A DNA stretch of 52,424 nt from Chitinophagaceae bacterium (GTDB lineage: Bacteria; Bacteroidota; Bacteroidia; Chitinophagales; Chitinophagaceae), in contig JAQBNK010000013.1 in the NCBI GenBank assembly GCA_028288595.1, positions 1 to 52,424 on the forward strand. The letters are read 5' to 3'. Below the pieces are notes generated by a model, which saw only the letters and a program-made list of their open reading frames with translations, had not been told where the DNA came from and made no database searches. The first letter of the stretch is position 1. Every line of letters starts with the position of its first letter. Of the stretch, positions 8,351 to 17,338 are shown one piece after another. A program made the position numbers and the translations under genes.

Positions 8351-9976
8351 TTATTGAGGGAGATAAGGATTACGCTTTGTTGGTAAAGCAAACCACAACT
8401 TAGTTTTCATTGCATCCGGTCCGTTCAGATACGTAAGCGCTTTTGTTACTTCATCTTTGTTAACGTTGTATTCAATGTCAGGATAAAGTAAACGCTGCGG
8501 TACATACGCGTATCCAACTGTGCCGCCTTCGCTGCCATCCGGGTTAAAATGCGGAGGGAATTCAAGCACCTGGGTTCTGCGTATCAAAGTCCAGGCATCA
8601 AAAGCATTATAGAAACCAGCGAGCCATTCCTGCATAACGATCTGGCGGAAAGGATCAAAAGTTAAAATAGCACTGGTAGTAATACCTATGTAATCAGTGA
8701 ACTGTGAACCACGTCCAGTTGTATCAACTTTGGTGTTCCATTTAACACCTGGCTGTGCGAGGTAAGCATTGATCTCTGTTTGCGGCAAATTATATTTTGT
8801 CATAGACGCAGTGATGCCCTCAACATAATATAGATCCGCCGTTTTTGATCCTCCCCATCCTTTCAATGCAGCTTCCGCTTTTAAGAAACATGCTTCTTCA
8901 TAAGAAAGAAATACATATTCAGCATCGGGCTTTGCAAAATAATCACCCACCTGGGAATAGTCGAGCTGCGCCCTGTTCGCATGTGGATTATTTGGCATAC
9001 TAAAGCCTGTTGGTAAACTGGTTGTTTTAGGCTGACCCCAATATTTTCCAACGTTAGGTCCCTGTGTAGCCGGCTTTGCATAAATCTTTAAACGCGGGTC
9101 GTTGTACGGCAGCATGTGCTGAACCAATGATTCACTAACAACATTTAATGACGTAGCATTAGAGGTTGCATTAAAGACATTATAATTATAAAAGAAACTC
9201 CAGGTCTGTGAAGTGGTTCCCCAGAATGAACGGGCAGTTTCCCCCTGATTTAAAATTGTATTTGCTTCATCAGCTAAAACTTCTGATGCAACCTGCTTTG
9301 CAACTGTAGGGTTACCATTTGGTGCAGGATTAGAGATGCGCATTGCTAAACGCAACCGTAAAGTATTCGCAAATTTTTTCCATTTGATCAGGCTTCCTGC
9401 ATAAATAGCATCGGAAGTAGCTTTATAGGTATCGCCGGATAAATTGATTGCTGCCGCGGCTGCTTTCAAATCGTTCATCAGGCTATAATAAATATCTTCC
9501 TCTTTATCATAGGCCGCATGATTGTCGCCATTCAACGCTTGTGATCTTGGAATACTTCCCCAAATAGCAACCATATTAGAATAGATATAACATTCAAGGA
9601 TTTTAGCGATAGCCACCCTGTTATTATATGCGGGCTGACCCCCAAAATTTAATTGTATCTGGTGAACAGGCTGTAGGCAGGTTACATACGGTATCCTCCA
9701 GTAATCAGTTGTGGAAGCTGCGATCTGCCAGTAACGCTCGTACTGTCCTCCTCCTACTGAGACATAATTAGAATAATGCGAAAGCGCTCTTCTGCGCATA
9801 TCGCCACCATAATAATTCATCGTATTAAGGATCGCTGTGTTTAATAAATATTCGGGATCAACAACTTCCGGCCTGTTGGGATTTACATTCAGCTCAGCAA
9901 GATTTTTTTTGCATGAACTCGTTCCAATGCTAAAAAAAGCAAGCATTATCACTAAAAAATTATACCTGGATTTCAT
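8351..9976 (-). CDS. SusD/RagB-family glycan-binding lipoprotein
   Basis: This is a SusD-like surface lipoprotein that would cap the SusC channel and bind glycan. The ATG at 9976 is preferred to an upstream GTG because it starts the signal sequence directly and leaves 11 bp after the susC stop. The lipobox is GTSSC, with the cysteine followed by KKNLAELNVNPNRPE, a common SusD beginning. Helical repeats and the motifs YIYSNMVAIWGSIP and EACFLKAEAALKGWG fit the SusD-like_2 (RagB) branch. The C-terminus has the usual PDIEYNVN, TKLWFALPTKRNPYLPQ ending. It forms the import complex with the gene just upstream. Confidence 0.95.
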   Translation of the reverse strand: MKSRYNFLVIMLAFFSIGTSSCKKNLAELNVNPNRPEVVDPEYLLNTAILNTMNYYGGDMRRRALSHYSNYVSVGGGQYERYWQIAASTTDYWRIPYVTCLQPVHQIQLNFGGQPAYNNRVAIAKILECYIYSNMVAIWGSIPRSQALNGDNHAAYDKEEDIYYSLMNDLKAAAAAINLSGDTYKATSDAIYAGSLIKWKKFANTLRLRLAMRISNPAPNGNPTVAKQVASEVLADEANTILNQGETARSFWGTTSQTWSFFYNYNVFNATSNATSLNVVSESLVQHMLPYNDPRLKIYAKPATQGPNVGKYWGQPKTTSLPTGFSMPNNPHANRAQLDYSQVGDYFAKPDAEYVFLSYEEACFLKAEAALKGWGGSKTADLYYVEGITASMTKYNLPQTEINAYLAQPGVKWNTKVDTTGRGSQFTDYIGITTSAILTFDPFRQIVMQEWLAGFYNAFDAWTLIRRTQVLEFPPHFNPDGSEGGTVGYAYVPQRLLYPDIEYNVNKDEVTKALTYLNGPDAMKTKLWFALPTKRNPYLPQ

Positions 9977-9987
9977 ATATGACACAG

Positions 9988-12900
9988 TTAAAAAGTTAGA
10001 ATTAAATTAAAGCCATAAGTTGATGATGGCGGTAATGAACCGTATTCAATACCCTGCCCGTTACCGGAAGTAACACTGGCTTCCGGATCAATACCGGCCG
10101 GAGTATTTTTATGAATGGTCCATAAATTTCTTCCTGACAGAGATATTCTGGCTGATGATAATGGTAATTTTTTTAATAAAGAAGCAGGAAGATTATAACC
10201 AACGACTATTTCTCTCAGTTTAACATAAGAAGCATCGAACATTTCCAGTTCTTCATTATTGAAATAACCTTTTCCTTTAATAGCATTATCCGGGTTTAGA
10301 TATTTGTCATTAGGTTTTCCATTTTCAAAATAAGCATCACTGAAAATGAAACCGGTATTGGTAAGATTTGGATCCTCACCCAAAATATAAGTATGCAGGT
10401 AATAATCTTCACGTCCTGTGAGTGTAAATGCAAAAGCACCAGACTGCAGCTCGCGTTTGTATGTACCGGAATAGAAACTTCCGCCGTTGCGTATATCAAT
10501 CAAAAAACTGAAAGTGAAATTTCCTACTTTAAAATTATTAGTGATGCCACTTGTCCAGTTAGGCAGTGCACTACCCAGTAATGTATTCGGAGTAGTTAAT
10601 ACGCCGCCATCCGGTGCTACTAATTTCCTGTTAAGTGAATCTCTTTTCCAGCCCCGTCCCCTGATAATACCATATGGCTGTCCCACCTCTGCGTAAACAT
10701 TAGCATTACCGAACCATGTATTTAATAAGAATGCATTCACACCATCGATAAGACTAACAACTTTAGAGCGGTTCTTTGCAAAATTTACCAGCACGTTCCA
10801 GGAGAATTTTTTATTCTGAACCGGCGTTGCGCCCAGAACTATTTCATGACCCCAGTTATCAATTTGACCTGCGTTGTAATACCTTGTCTGGTAGCCACTG
10901 GCAGGTGTTATCTGCGCCGTAATGATCTGGTTTGTTGTTGATGATTTATAATAAGTATAACTTAAGGTCAGTTTATCATTCAGGAAGCGGAGGTCTACGC
11001 CACCTTCTGCAGATGCCGTTTTTTCAGGCTTAAGATCCGGGTTAAAAAATGTAGAAGAAAGTGAAGCATAAGCCTGCCCGTTATAAATTCCATTGAAAGA
11101 ATAAGTAGGTTCTAACTGGTAAGGATCTGTATCACTACCTACAATTGCGTAAGAGGCTCTGATCTTACCGAATGAAAGAATATTTCTCGGAATGGTTTTA
11201 AACGCATCTGTGAAAACAAAGCTTCCTCCGATCGACGGATAGAAATAAGAATTATTCTGAATAGGTAATGTAGATGACCAGTCATTTCTTGCTGTTACAT
11301 CAAGAAACAAATAATTTTTGTAGCCAAATGAAACAGAAACATAAACGGAGTTGATCGCTTTTTTCGTAACAAAATCTGTTGCGGTTGGAGACTCACTTGA
11401 ATTACTAATATTGATCAGCCCTGCCTGTATAAGTGAGTTGATCTGCGCCCCTCTTTTTTGTGTAACCGATTGAAAACGTCCGGCGCCAACAAAAGTGTTC
11501 AAAGAAATATTACCAAACTTTTTTGTTGCAGTAAGGATAACATCAGCATTAATATTGTTGAGCTTATTGTTGAAAGTTTTTAAGAGTCCGTCTGCATCTG
11601 ATTGTGCTCCTTTATTATTAAATTCATAACCATCGGTCCATGTCATTTCCGTACCCAGCCTGGCTGTTAATTTCAGCCATCTATTAAAACTGATATTAGC
11701 ATTAAACGCACCAAGGAATTGATCACGTGTATCCTGGTTAGGATTTTCGTTAATAGCCCAATAAGGATTTAAGAAACTGGTGTGTGTGTTTGTTTCGTTG
11801 CCAAGAGAATCTTTATATACTGCATAATCAGAAAAACGAACATCACGAACCATGAATGCATATTGATAAATAGGATTCTTTGTACTGCCATTCATGTACT
11901 GGCGGTTAGTTACCGTGTTGCGTGAAAAAGTAATTTTAGAATCGAGGTTAAACCAATCAGCAACATTATTAGTAACTCGCAGGTTAATAGTATTCCTTGT
12001 GTTTTTATTTATGCCTGCCACTACACTGTTCCCATAATAGTTTGTATACGAGAAGCGGTAACTATTCTGTGCATTTCCTCCTTCCAGTGCGATGGCGTTT
12101 GTGATCATTCCTGCAGTCTGGTAAAAATCCAGGATGTTATCAGGTTCTGGCAGGTAAGCTTTTAACTGCCCGTTAATTCCATAAACGGGCTGACCTAATA
12201 AAGGAGCACCCCAACTGGTATTAAACACTCTTTCATTTGGAATACGTGCAGGATTACTGGTTGAACCTGAACCTTCCAGTTTATAAGCAGCGCCTGCTCC
12301 AAACACATTCTGGTATTCAGGGAATTCAGTGATTCGCTGAAACGACATGTTTGAATTGAACGTTACTTTAAATCTTTTACCTGATGATTTTTTTGTAGTG
12401 ATAAGAACAACACCATTCGCAGCTCTTGAACCATATAGTGCTGATGCATTTGGTCCTTTTAAAATTTCGATATTTTCAATATCCTCAGGATTGATATTCG
12501 CAGCAGCGTTACCATAATCCAGATTGTTATTTCCCGATGTTGAAAGTGTTTTATCACCAGCTTCGTTATCGACAGGAATTCCATCAATAACAAAAAGCGG
12601 CTGATTATTTCCGGTGATGGAATTCGTTCCCCGAATAATTATCCGTGCGGAACCGGTGGTGCTTGATGGAGGTGTTATCTGAACACCCGCAACTTTACCC
12701 GAAAGCGAACTGACGATATTTGTTGACGGCGCTTCGGTAATATTGGTAATATCCATTTTTTGCCTGGAGTAGCTTAACGCCTTAGCTTCCCTCCTGATAC
12801 CAAGTGCTGTTACAACCACCTGGTCTAGCTGGGAATTAGAACCTTCCAGTTGAATATTTACAACTGGCTGGCCATTTAATTTTTGCGTAAAAGGAGCCAT

Positions 12901-13137
12901 GCCCACATAAGTGAAAGTGAGTTCCTTAACACTTGCAGGAACTCTTATATTATAAATTCCCTGGGCGTTAGAAACAGATTGAATTTTTCCATTTCCTGTA
13001 GTGGCTGAAACATTGACTCCCTGTAAAGGAGTTTGATCAGTACCGGTAGTTACTTTACCGGTTATTACAGTTTCCTGTGCAAGAATACTGGTAGTGGCAA
13101 AAAACAAAAAAAGCAGCAAGCAATTAATCGTTTTCAT
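9988..13137 (-). CDS. SusC/RagA-family TonB-dependent outer-membrane transporter
   Basis: This 1049-residue protein is the channel of a SusCD glycan importer. It has a signal peptide to about residue 20 (TTSILAQ), a carboxypeptidase-regulatory-like domain at about 22-105 (ITGKVTTGTDQTPLQGVNV), a plug domain at about 110-230 with SARIIIRGTNSITGNNQP, LFVIDGIPVDN and EILKGPNASALYGSRAANG, and then a 22-strand-type barrel ending in GFNLILTF. It is the first gene of the 2063-13137 operon. Its promoter region holds a LacI-type palindrome at 13315-13328, so transcription is probably repressed until a sugar inducer binds the LacI protein encoded at 17833-18864. Confidence 0.97.
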   Translation of the reverse strand: MKTINCLLLFLFFATTSILAQETVITGKVTTGTDQTPLQGVNVSATTGNGKIQSVSNAQGIYNIRVPASVKELTFTYVGMAPFTQKLNGQPVVNIQLEGSNSQLDQVVVTALGIRREAKALSYSRQKMDITNITEAPSTNIVSSLSGKVAGVQITPPSSTTGSARIIIRGTNSITGNNQPLFVIDGIPVDNEAGDKTLSTSGNNNLDYGNAAANINPEDIENIEILKGPNASALYGSRAANGVVLITTKKSSGKRFKVTFNSNMSFQRITEFPEYQNVFGAGAAYKLEGSGSTSNPARIPNERVFNTSWGAPLLGQPVYGINGQLKAYLPEPDNILDFYQTAGMITNAIALEGGNAQNSYRFSYTNYYGNSVVAGINKNTRNTINLRVTNNVADWFNLDSKITFSRNTVTNRQYMNGSTKNPIYQYAFMVRDVRFSDYAVYKDSLGNETNTHTSFLNPYWAINENPNQDTRDQFLGAFNANISFNRWLKLTARLGTEMTWTDGYEFNNKGAQSDADGLLKTFNNKLNNINADVILTATKKFGNISLNTFVGAGRFQSVTQKRGAQINSLIQAGLINISNSSESPTATDFVTKKAINSVYVSVSFGYKNYLFLDVTARNDWSSTLPIQNNSYFYPSIGGSFVFTDAFKTIPRNILSFGKIRASYAIVGSDTDPYQLEPTYSFNGIYNGQAYASLSSTFFNPDLKPEKTASAEGGVDLRFLNDKLTLSYTYYKSSTTNQIITAQITPASGYQTRYYNAGQIDNWGHEIVLGATPVQNKKFSWNVLVNFAKNRSKVVSLIDGVNAFLLNTWFGNANVYAEVGQPYGIIRGRGWKRDSLNRKLVAPDGGVLTTPNTLLGSALPNWTSGITNNFKVGNFTFSFLIDIRNGGSFYSGTYKRELQSGAFAFTLTGREDYYLHTYILGEDPNLTNTGFIFSDAYFENGKPNDKYLNPDNAIKGKGYFNNEELEMFDASYVKLREIVVGYNLPASLLKKLPLSSARISLSGRNLWTIHKNTPAGIDPEASVTSGNGQGIEYGSLPPSSTYGFNLILTF

Positions 13138-13498
13138 TTTGTAGAATTTACAGCGTATAAACAGTTAAGAATTGGTGTGTGAAATTTTGATTATAAACAA
13201 TTAGAAAAGTAAACGATTTTTTTTTCGACTGTCGTGTGATGCAAAGTATAATTCCCCGATAATGAGAAAATATGGCAACGATCAATTTGCAACCGAGTAC
13301 CAAACTTATAATAACTAAAACGTTTTAGCAAATCTTTTAAATTCATTTTCCAACAATTTCGTAATACAGAAAAAATAAAATTAAAATTGAATGCAGCGAA
13401 AAAAAAGATAGGAAAAAGGTATAATAAGTTACCCTCCGGTTTCACTAAAAACATCAACCAGAAGGCTTAGTTTATTATTGTTCAGCCCGGCAGTAGGA
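13138..13498. other. Intergenic region upstream of susC
   Basis: These 361 bases lie between the end of the 13499-14767 gene and the susC start. The only clear content is the operator-promoter at 13301-13332, which leaves an untranslated leader of about 155 bases before susC. An 88-codon minus-strand frame (13191-13457) runs through the promoter, has unusual Phe/Lys-rich composition and is judged not to be a gene. No hairpin followed by a T-run was seen for the upstream operon. Confidence 0.6.
13301..13332 (-). promoter_or_regulatory. LacI-type operator inside the susC promoter
   Basis: Read on the minus strand, a TTTG (13332-13329) is followed by a 20-bp spacer and then TAAGTTTG (13308-13301), which match the Bacteroidota -33 and -7 elements. 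The spacer holds the perfect 14-bp palindrome CTAAAACGTTTTAG at 13315-13328. LacI/GalR operators commonly have such a central CG. The same 20-base string occurs at 17767-17786 with the same promoter elements around it. A repressor bound here would block RNA polymerase. The boxes and the regulator are inferred; the palindrome is directly seen. Confidence 0.8.
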
Positions 13499-14767
13499 TT
13501 AATATGTTCTGTAAGGGATTTTAGTTTGAAATGGAATCTCTTTTTTTAGCATGCCCGCTGCCTGCCCTGCCAGCCACATATAATGATCAGACGGAATTTC
13601 TTTTTCAATAGGAACGAATTTACTTTCACCAACAGGTACAACTTTCGCACATTTAAAAATGGCTGTGCCTTCATCTATTTCGTCAAACATAGCAACATAG
13701 ATCATTTTCGCCCCCACATCAATCGCTCCTGCTAATTGCTTCCAGAAAAAATTTCCCTTATTACGCGGTATTGCATCGAAGGGATCATTATGCCGCATAT
13801 TTTGCCAGCTGAATCCGGGATATACAACAGGAACATAATCCAATCCGTTCTTTGTACACCATGCCAGATCGTTTTTCAGCCGGTCTTTAAATTGCGGATA
13901 AGTGTCTTCATTATAACGTCCGACAAACCAGGGCTGAACAATATCTATTTTCTTAATTATTTTATGCAGCAGTGAATCGTCCTGGGTATCATATTTTAAT
14001 TCACGCCACCAGGTTGGTACGCCTAAAAGAACAGAGCATCCTCCATAAACAGGATCGTTCTTCAAAAAATCAATAATTTTTTCTACTTCTTTCAATCCAT
14101 ATTTCCTGCCGTCGTTAAAACCAGCGCCCCACACAGCTACCAACGGTTTATTACGATGAAAAAGATAATTTTCGCAGGCTTCTTTTTTATTGAATTTGTA
14201 TTCATCGATCAATTGCTTCCAGTCATCTATCACCTTTGTATAATCTTCCGCCTTCATGCCGGAAAGATCATACATGATTGAAATTGCACGGTCATATTTT
14301 TTAGCAGCTTTTATAGCAGAACCTAAAACTTTTTCATAATGCTTTGCCCCTTTCGGATTCATCACAGTTGTAATAAAGCGCTGCATAAAAGCACCATCAA
14401 TACCGTAATCCTTCATCCATTTAAAATGAAGATCAACCGTACTTTCATCATAAGAACTAAAAACATAAGCAGGCTGACCATCCGGGAGATTAAAAGCTGT
14501 TTTATATTTTACTGTGTAGTCGGTTACATCTGGCCAATAATCAACTTTTGTACTGCCGGGTTCAAATGTTTTCCCTTGTGTATAATGGTTCCATCCCCTG
14601 TCTGCACCATCTCCTTCAGCATTAAACCAACCTTGGTACCCAACCATCACAAGGTTATTATACGACATGTGTTTCCATTTCTTTTCTTTCTGTGTTTTCT
14701 GGCTGTTGCCGCACAGGCAGGAAGTAAAAAATAAAAAAGCCAGTAATAGTTTTCTTTTAAGAAGCAT
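13499..14767 (-). CDS. GH71/99-like glycoside hydrolase, exported
   Basis: This 422-residue protein starts with a signal sequence (LLLAFLFFTSCLCGNSQ) that contains a possible lipobox. The mature part matches the glycoside hydrolase 71/99-like family: MVGYQGWFNAEGDG, AYVFSSYDESTVDLHFKWMK, GIDGAFMQRF, PLVAVWGAGFNDGR, and MFDEIDEGTAIFKC near the C-terminus, where the acidic pair is a candidate catalytic site. GH99 enzymes act as endo-alpha-mannosidases, which would fit with the GH92 gene in the first operon. It is the last gene of the second operon, 23 bp after the ROK kinase. The exact substrate is not visible. Confidence 0.8.
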   Translation of the reverse strand: MLLKRKLLLAFLFFTSCLCGNSQKTQKEKKWKHMSYNNLVMVGYQGWFNAEGDGADRGWNHYTQGKTFEPGSTKVDYWPDVTDYTVKYKTAFNLPDGQPAYVFSSYDESTVDLHFKWMKDYGIDGAFMQRFITTVMNPKGAKHYEKVLGSAIKAAKKYDRAISIMYDLSGMKAEDYTKVIDDWKQLIDEYKFNKKEACENYLFHRNKPLVAVWGAGFNDGRKYGLKEVEKIIDFLKNDPVYGGCSVLLGVPTWWRELKYDTQDDSLLHKIIKKIDIVQPWFVGRYNEDTYPQFKDRLKNDLAWCTKNGLDYVPVVYPGFSWQNMRHNDPFDAIPRNKGNFFWKQLAGAIDVGAKMIYVAMFDEIDEGTAIFKCAKVVPVGESKFVPIEKEIPSDHYMWLAGQAAGMLKKEIPFQTKIPYRTY

Positions 14768-14790
14768 TGTTATGTTTTAAATATTAAAAA

Positions 14791-15684
14791 TCAAACATGG
14801 GCGGCCTGTAAAATTTTTGATTCTTTTTTATGCCAGGTGCTTGCAGCTCCTATTAAAGCAGATTGCTCACCCAATAAAGCTTTTGTTATTACGGGGGCCA
14901 GGCGCAAGTCTTGTAAACCAGTCATTAATGATTCCGAAAACAATTCAAAGGCATTAGAAATATTTCCACCAATTACAATGCATTCGGGTTGTTCTTTATT
15001 GATTATCGGTTTTAGAAATGATGCAAGATTTTTTCCGAATTCATTAAAAACCTGCCTGGCCATCATATCATCAGCCGCTAAATCTGACAACTCTTTTACC
15101 CCTTTTATTTCTGTTCCGCAAAGAATTTGATACCGGCTAACAAACCATCTTGTTGAAAGATAATCTTCAGCTATACCTTCTAAGAATGACGAACACCAAA
15201 GGTTAGCGTCTTCCGTTTTACCATAATGTAACCGCGCAGAACCAAGCCCTGTTCCCAGTGTTATACCAATAGCTTTATCTTTTCCTGCAGCTGCGCCACT
15301 GAAGACTTCGCCCTTCAAAAAACTTTCTGCATCGTTTATAAACCGGATGTTGTTTGGAAATATCCCTAATTTATCAGCTAGTAAGTTTCTGACGTTAAGC
15401 TCATAAAGTGAATCATACTTATCCTGGTTTTCCATTAAAGAAATACCCGACGAATAATCAAATGGCCCCGGCATAGCTATCCCCACCTTATTATCAAAAC
15501 TTTGCGTATCGAATACTTTTTTTATTACGTTGCTCCAGATAATAATGATATCTTCTGCCTGCGCTCCTGAATTAACGGCCTGCCTCGCAAAACGGCTATT
15601 GACTATGTTGCCATTATCCAAGTCTACTAATGCCGCTGTGATATGTGATCCCCCAATGTCTACTCCTGCAATTCTTTGACTCAT
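14791..15684 (-). CDS. ROK-family sugar kinase
   Basis: This 297-residue cytoplasmic protein belongs to the ROK family, which includes glucokinases, fructokinases and N-acylmannosamine kinases. The N-terminal phosphate-binding motif is AGVDIGGSHITAALVD. KVGIAMPGPFDYSSG and NDAESFLKGE follow, where the Asp of NDA is the expected catalytic base, then AIGITLGTGLGSARL and the C-terminal ECIVIGGNISNA. It lacks an N-terminal helix-turn-helix, so it is a kinase and not a ROK repressor. The usual CXCGXXGCXE zinc motif is absent. It probably phosphorylates a monosaccharide released by the two operons; mannose is a guess from context. Confidence 0.88.
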   Translation of the reverse strand: MSQRIAGVDIGGSHITAALVDLDNGNIVNSRFARQAVNSGAQAEDIIIIWSNVIKKVFDTQSFDNKVGIAMPGPFDYSSGISLMENQDKYDSLYELNVRNLLADKLGIFPNNIRFINDAESFLKGEVFSGAAAGKDKAIGITLGTGLGSARLHYGKTEDANLWCSSFLEGIAEDYLSTRWFVSRYQILCGTEIKGVKELSDLAADDMMARQVFNEFGKNLASFLKPIINKEQPECIVIGGNISNAFELFSESLMTGLQDLRLAPVITKALLGEQSALIGAASTWHKKESKILQAAHV

Positions 15685-15719
15685 GACTTTATTTTTTATG
15701 CGTCAATATAAATTATTTC

Positions 15720-16031
15720 TCAGTTCTTGTTTAGCTGCTGCAGCTTAGTAAGGTTGACTGTTTCAAAAGGTTTTTCAGAAAGTCCATTATAATAATTAAG
15801 CACTACATCTCCCTCCGGTCCTGATATAGATATTACAGCATAACCAGGCAGGTCTGCTTTTGAAAATTTAAGAATGTGTTTTTTTTCTTCAGTCAAAATT
15901 TTCGTTCTTATATCTTCGAGCTTGTCATAATGCATATCTCCCGATACAATAAAGTTCGCATCCTGGGCCCAGCAGATAACAATGCAGAAACTAAAAAAAA
16001 ATGTAAGGCTGAATATTTTAAATGCTTTCAT
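15720..16031 (-). pseudogene. Metallophosphoesterase with most of its middle deleted
   Basis: This 103-codon frame has a signal peptide (MKAFKIFSLTFFFSF to CWAQ), then VSGDMHYDKLED, which matches the first metal motif of the intact neighbour (LLADIHFDKLEH). It jumps after about 15 residues to FSKADLPGYAVISISGPEGD and ETVNLTKLQQLNKN, which match the neighbour's end (FEYADFCGYSTVSVS, RTVNVSKLFNPVS). About 250 central residues with the GD, GNHD and GHLH motifs are missing, so it cannot be an active phosphoesterase. The frame is still open, so it may be translated as a small exported protein. The simplest reading is an in-frame internal deletion in a duplicated gene. Confidence 0.75.
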
Positions 16032-16040
16032 GAATAAAAT

Positions 16041-16127
16041 TTATTTCACCACACCCTTCTCAAAAACATCGTTAAACAATGGCAGTAAAGTTTCTGGACT
16101 TCCCTGACGCATATAACTGGTGTATCG
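16041..16127 (-). pseudogene. 3' tail of a lost gene, family unknown
   Basis: A 28-codon open stretch with a protein-like sequence (RYTSYMRQGSPETLLP, LFNDVFEKGVVK, stop) ends 9 bp before the start of the deleted metallophosphoesterase gene. A stop codon interrupts the frame directly upstream (TAA at 16128-16130), and no start codon or longer frame is present. The position, just ahead of the next gene's ATG, is what the end of an upstream operon gene would look like. I do not recognise the family. Confidence 0.4.
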
Positions 16128-16196
16128 TTATGGGTAATTTTTATTATCCACAGAAAACATTATTTAATTGAAACGTCCTCATACAAGTTTGATATT

Positions 16197-17333
16197 TTAT
16201 GAAACGGGATTGAAAAGCTTCGACACATTTACGGTTCTCCATGGATTCGTATCTACGTTTGCATATAACGACATCATCACTTCATTTCTATGTGAAACAC
16301 TAACAGTAGAATATCCGCAAAAGTCTGCATATTCAAAATGTTTGATAAATGGTTTTTCTTTTTCGATATTTTCTCTTCTTTCCTGCAATGATGCCAGAGC
16401 AAAGTTGGGCTCCAGTTTCAGCAGGTCTGTATTGTATGCCTCTACTCCTGTTAAATGGTCTTTGATTGGAGCTCCCGGCGCAGGAACAACGCTACCGGTG
16501 CATACCTGTACGAAATTTCCTTTAAGTGTACTTCTTGTAAGTACGCTTGTCTTATGCAGGTGGCCGCAAAGCACAATAGCTTTATGTTCTCCCAGTATGT
16601 TCAACAGATCTTCCCGCAATTGTTGTTCACTTGGCTTGGCAAAAACATGCCAGTTGGCACGTGAATTAAATGGAACGACAGGCTGATGTACACAGAAAAA
16701 TAAAATATCTTCTTTATGTTCCTTAATTATTTCCTTTAACCACTGGAGGCTCTTCTCGCCTGTGTAACAGTCGAACAAAATAAACCTGGCGTTCTTATGC
16801 ACGAAAGTAGAATTAGCACTAGGCATCGGTTGTTTTTGCTCCTGGCTCTGCCATTGAAGAACAGTACTTGCATAAGTTTCCGGTGCGCCTTCACCAGTAA
16901 TATCATGATTACCTTTTATTACAAAAAAAGGCCTGTTAAGTTGTTGTGATGCTACCAGCGAAATAAATTCTTTTGTTTGTTTCTGAGCTAATTGTTCAGA
17001 ACCACATAAACCTTCAACAAAATCGCCAAGCTGCAGATAAAAATCCGCATTTAATCTCCTGGCTTTTTGTTTTGCCACTTCAAATAACGTTGGAAGGTTC
17101 TCCCTTGTAATCCGTGAATAATTTTCTATCTGCACAATATCATTTGGATACTTTTCTTTCAGATAATTCATATCATGATGCTCAAGCTTATCAAAATGGA
17201 TATCAGCCAATAATAAAAAATCAAAACCGTTACCGGGACTTGGAATAAAATTAAATGCTGATGCTCCTAAAGGCAATGCCGCAGCAAGGGTGCCGAGTGA
17301 AGTAATAAACTTTCTTCTGTTTAATGTGCTCAT
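16197..17333 (-). CDS. Tat-exported calcineurin-like metallophosphoesterase
   Basis: This 378-residue protein carries a twin-arginine signal (NRRKFITSLG, then a hydrophobic stretch to ASAF), so it is folded with its metals before export to the periplasm. The metallophosphoesterase core shows LLLADIHFDKL (Asp44, His46), LQLGDFVEGL, FVIKGNHDITGEG, CVHQPVVPFN and VLCGHLHKTSV. The C-terminal portion of about 90 residues (from STLKGNFVQVCTGSV to the end) is the region also retained in the shortened copy at 15720-16031. It is the intact catalytic gene of the second operon and probably removes phosphate from a glycan product. The start is the ATG at 17333, 5 bp after the end of an upstream remnant. 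Confidence 0.9.
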   Translation of the reverse strand: MSTLNRRKFITSLGTLAAALPLGASAFNFIPSPGNGFDFLLLADIHFDKLEHHDMNYLKEKYPNDIVQIENYSRITRENLPTLFEVAKQKARRLNADFYLQLGDFVEGLCGSEQLAQKQTKEFISLVASQQLNRPFFVIKGNHDITGEGAPETYASTVLQWQSQEQKQPMPSANSTFVHKNARFILFDCYTGEKSLQWLKEIIKEHKEDILFFCVHQPVVPFNSRANWHVFAKPSEQQLREDLLNILGEHKAIVLCGHLHKTSVLTRSTLKGNFVQVCTGSVVPAPGAPIKDHLTGVEAYNTDLLKLEPNFALASLQERRENIEKEKPFIKHFEYADFCGYSTVSVSHRNEVMMSLYANVDTNPWRTVNVSKLFNPVS

Positions 17334-17338
17334 CGTAA

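Noticed and set aside
13191-13457. 88-codon minus-strand frame upstream of susC
   Set aside because: It runs across the operator-promoter, starts without a recognisable domain and has a skewed Phe/Lys composition. The regulatory reading of the region explains it better.
16168-16686. 172-codon plus-strand frame opposite the metallophosphoesterase gene
   Set aside because: It is antisense to a gene with clear catalytic motifs, has no recognisable domain, and its composition mirrors the complementary strand.
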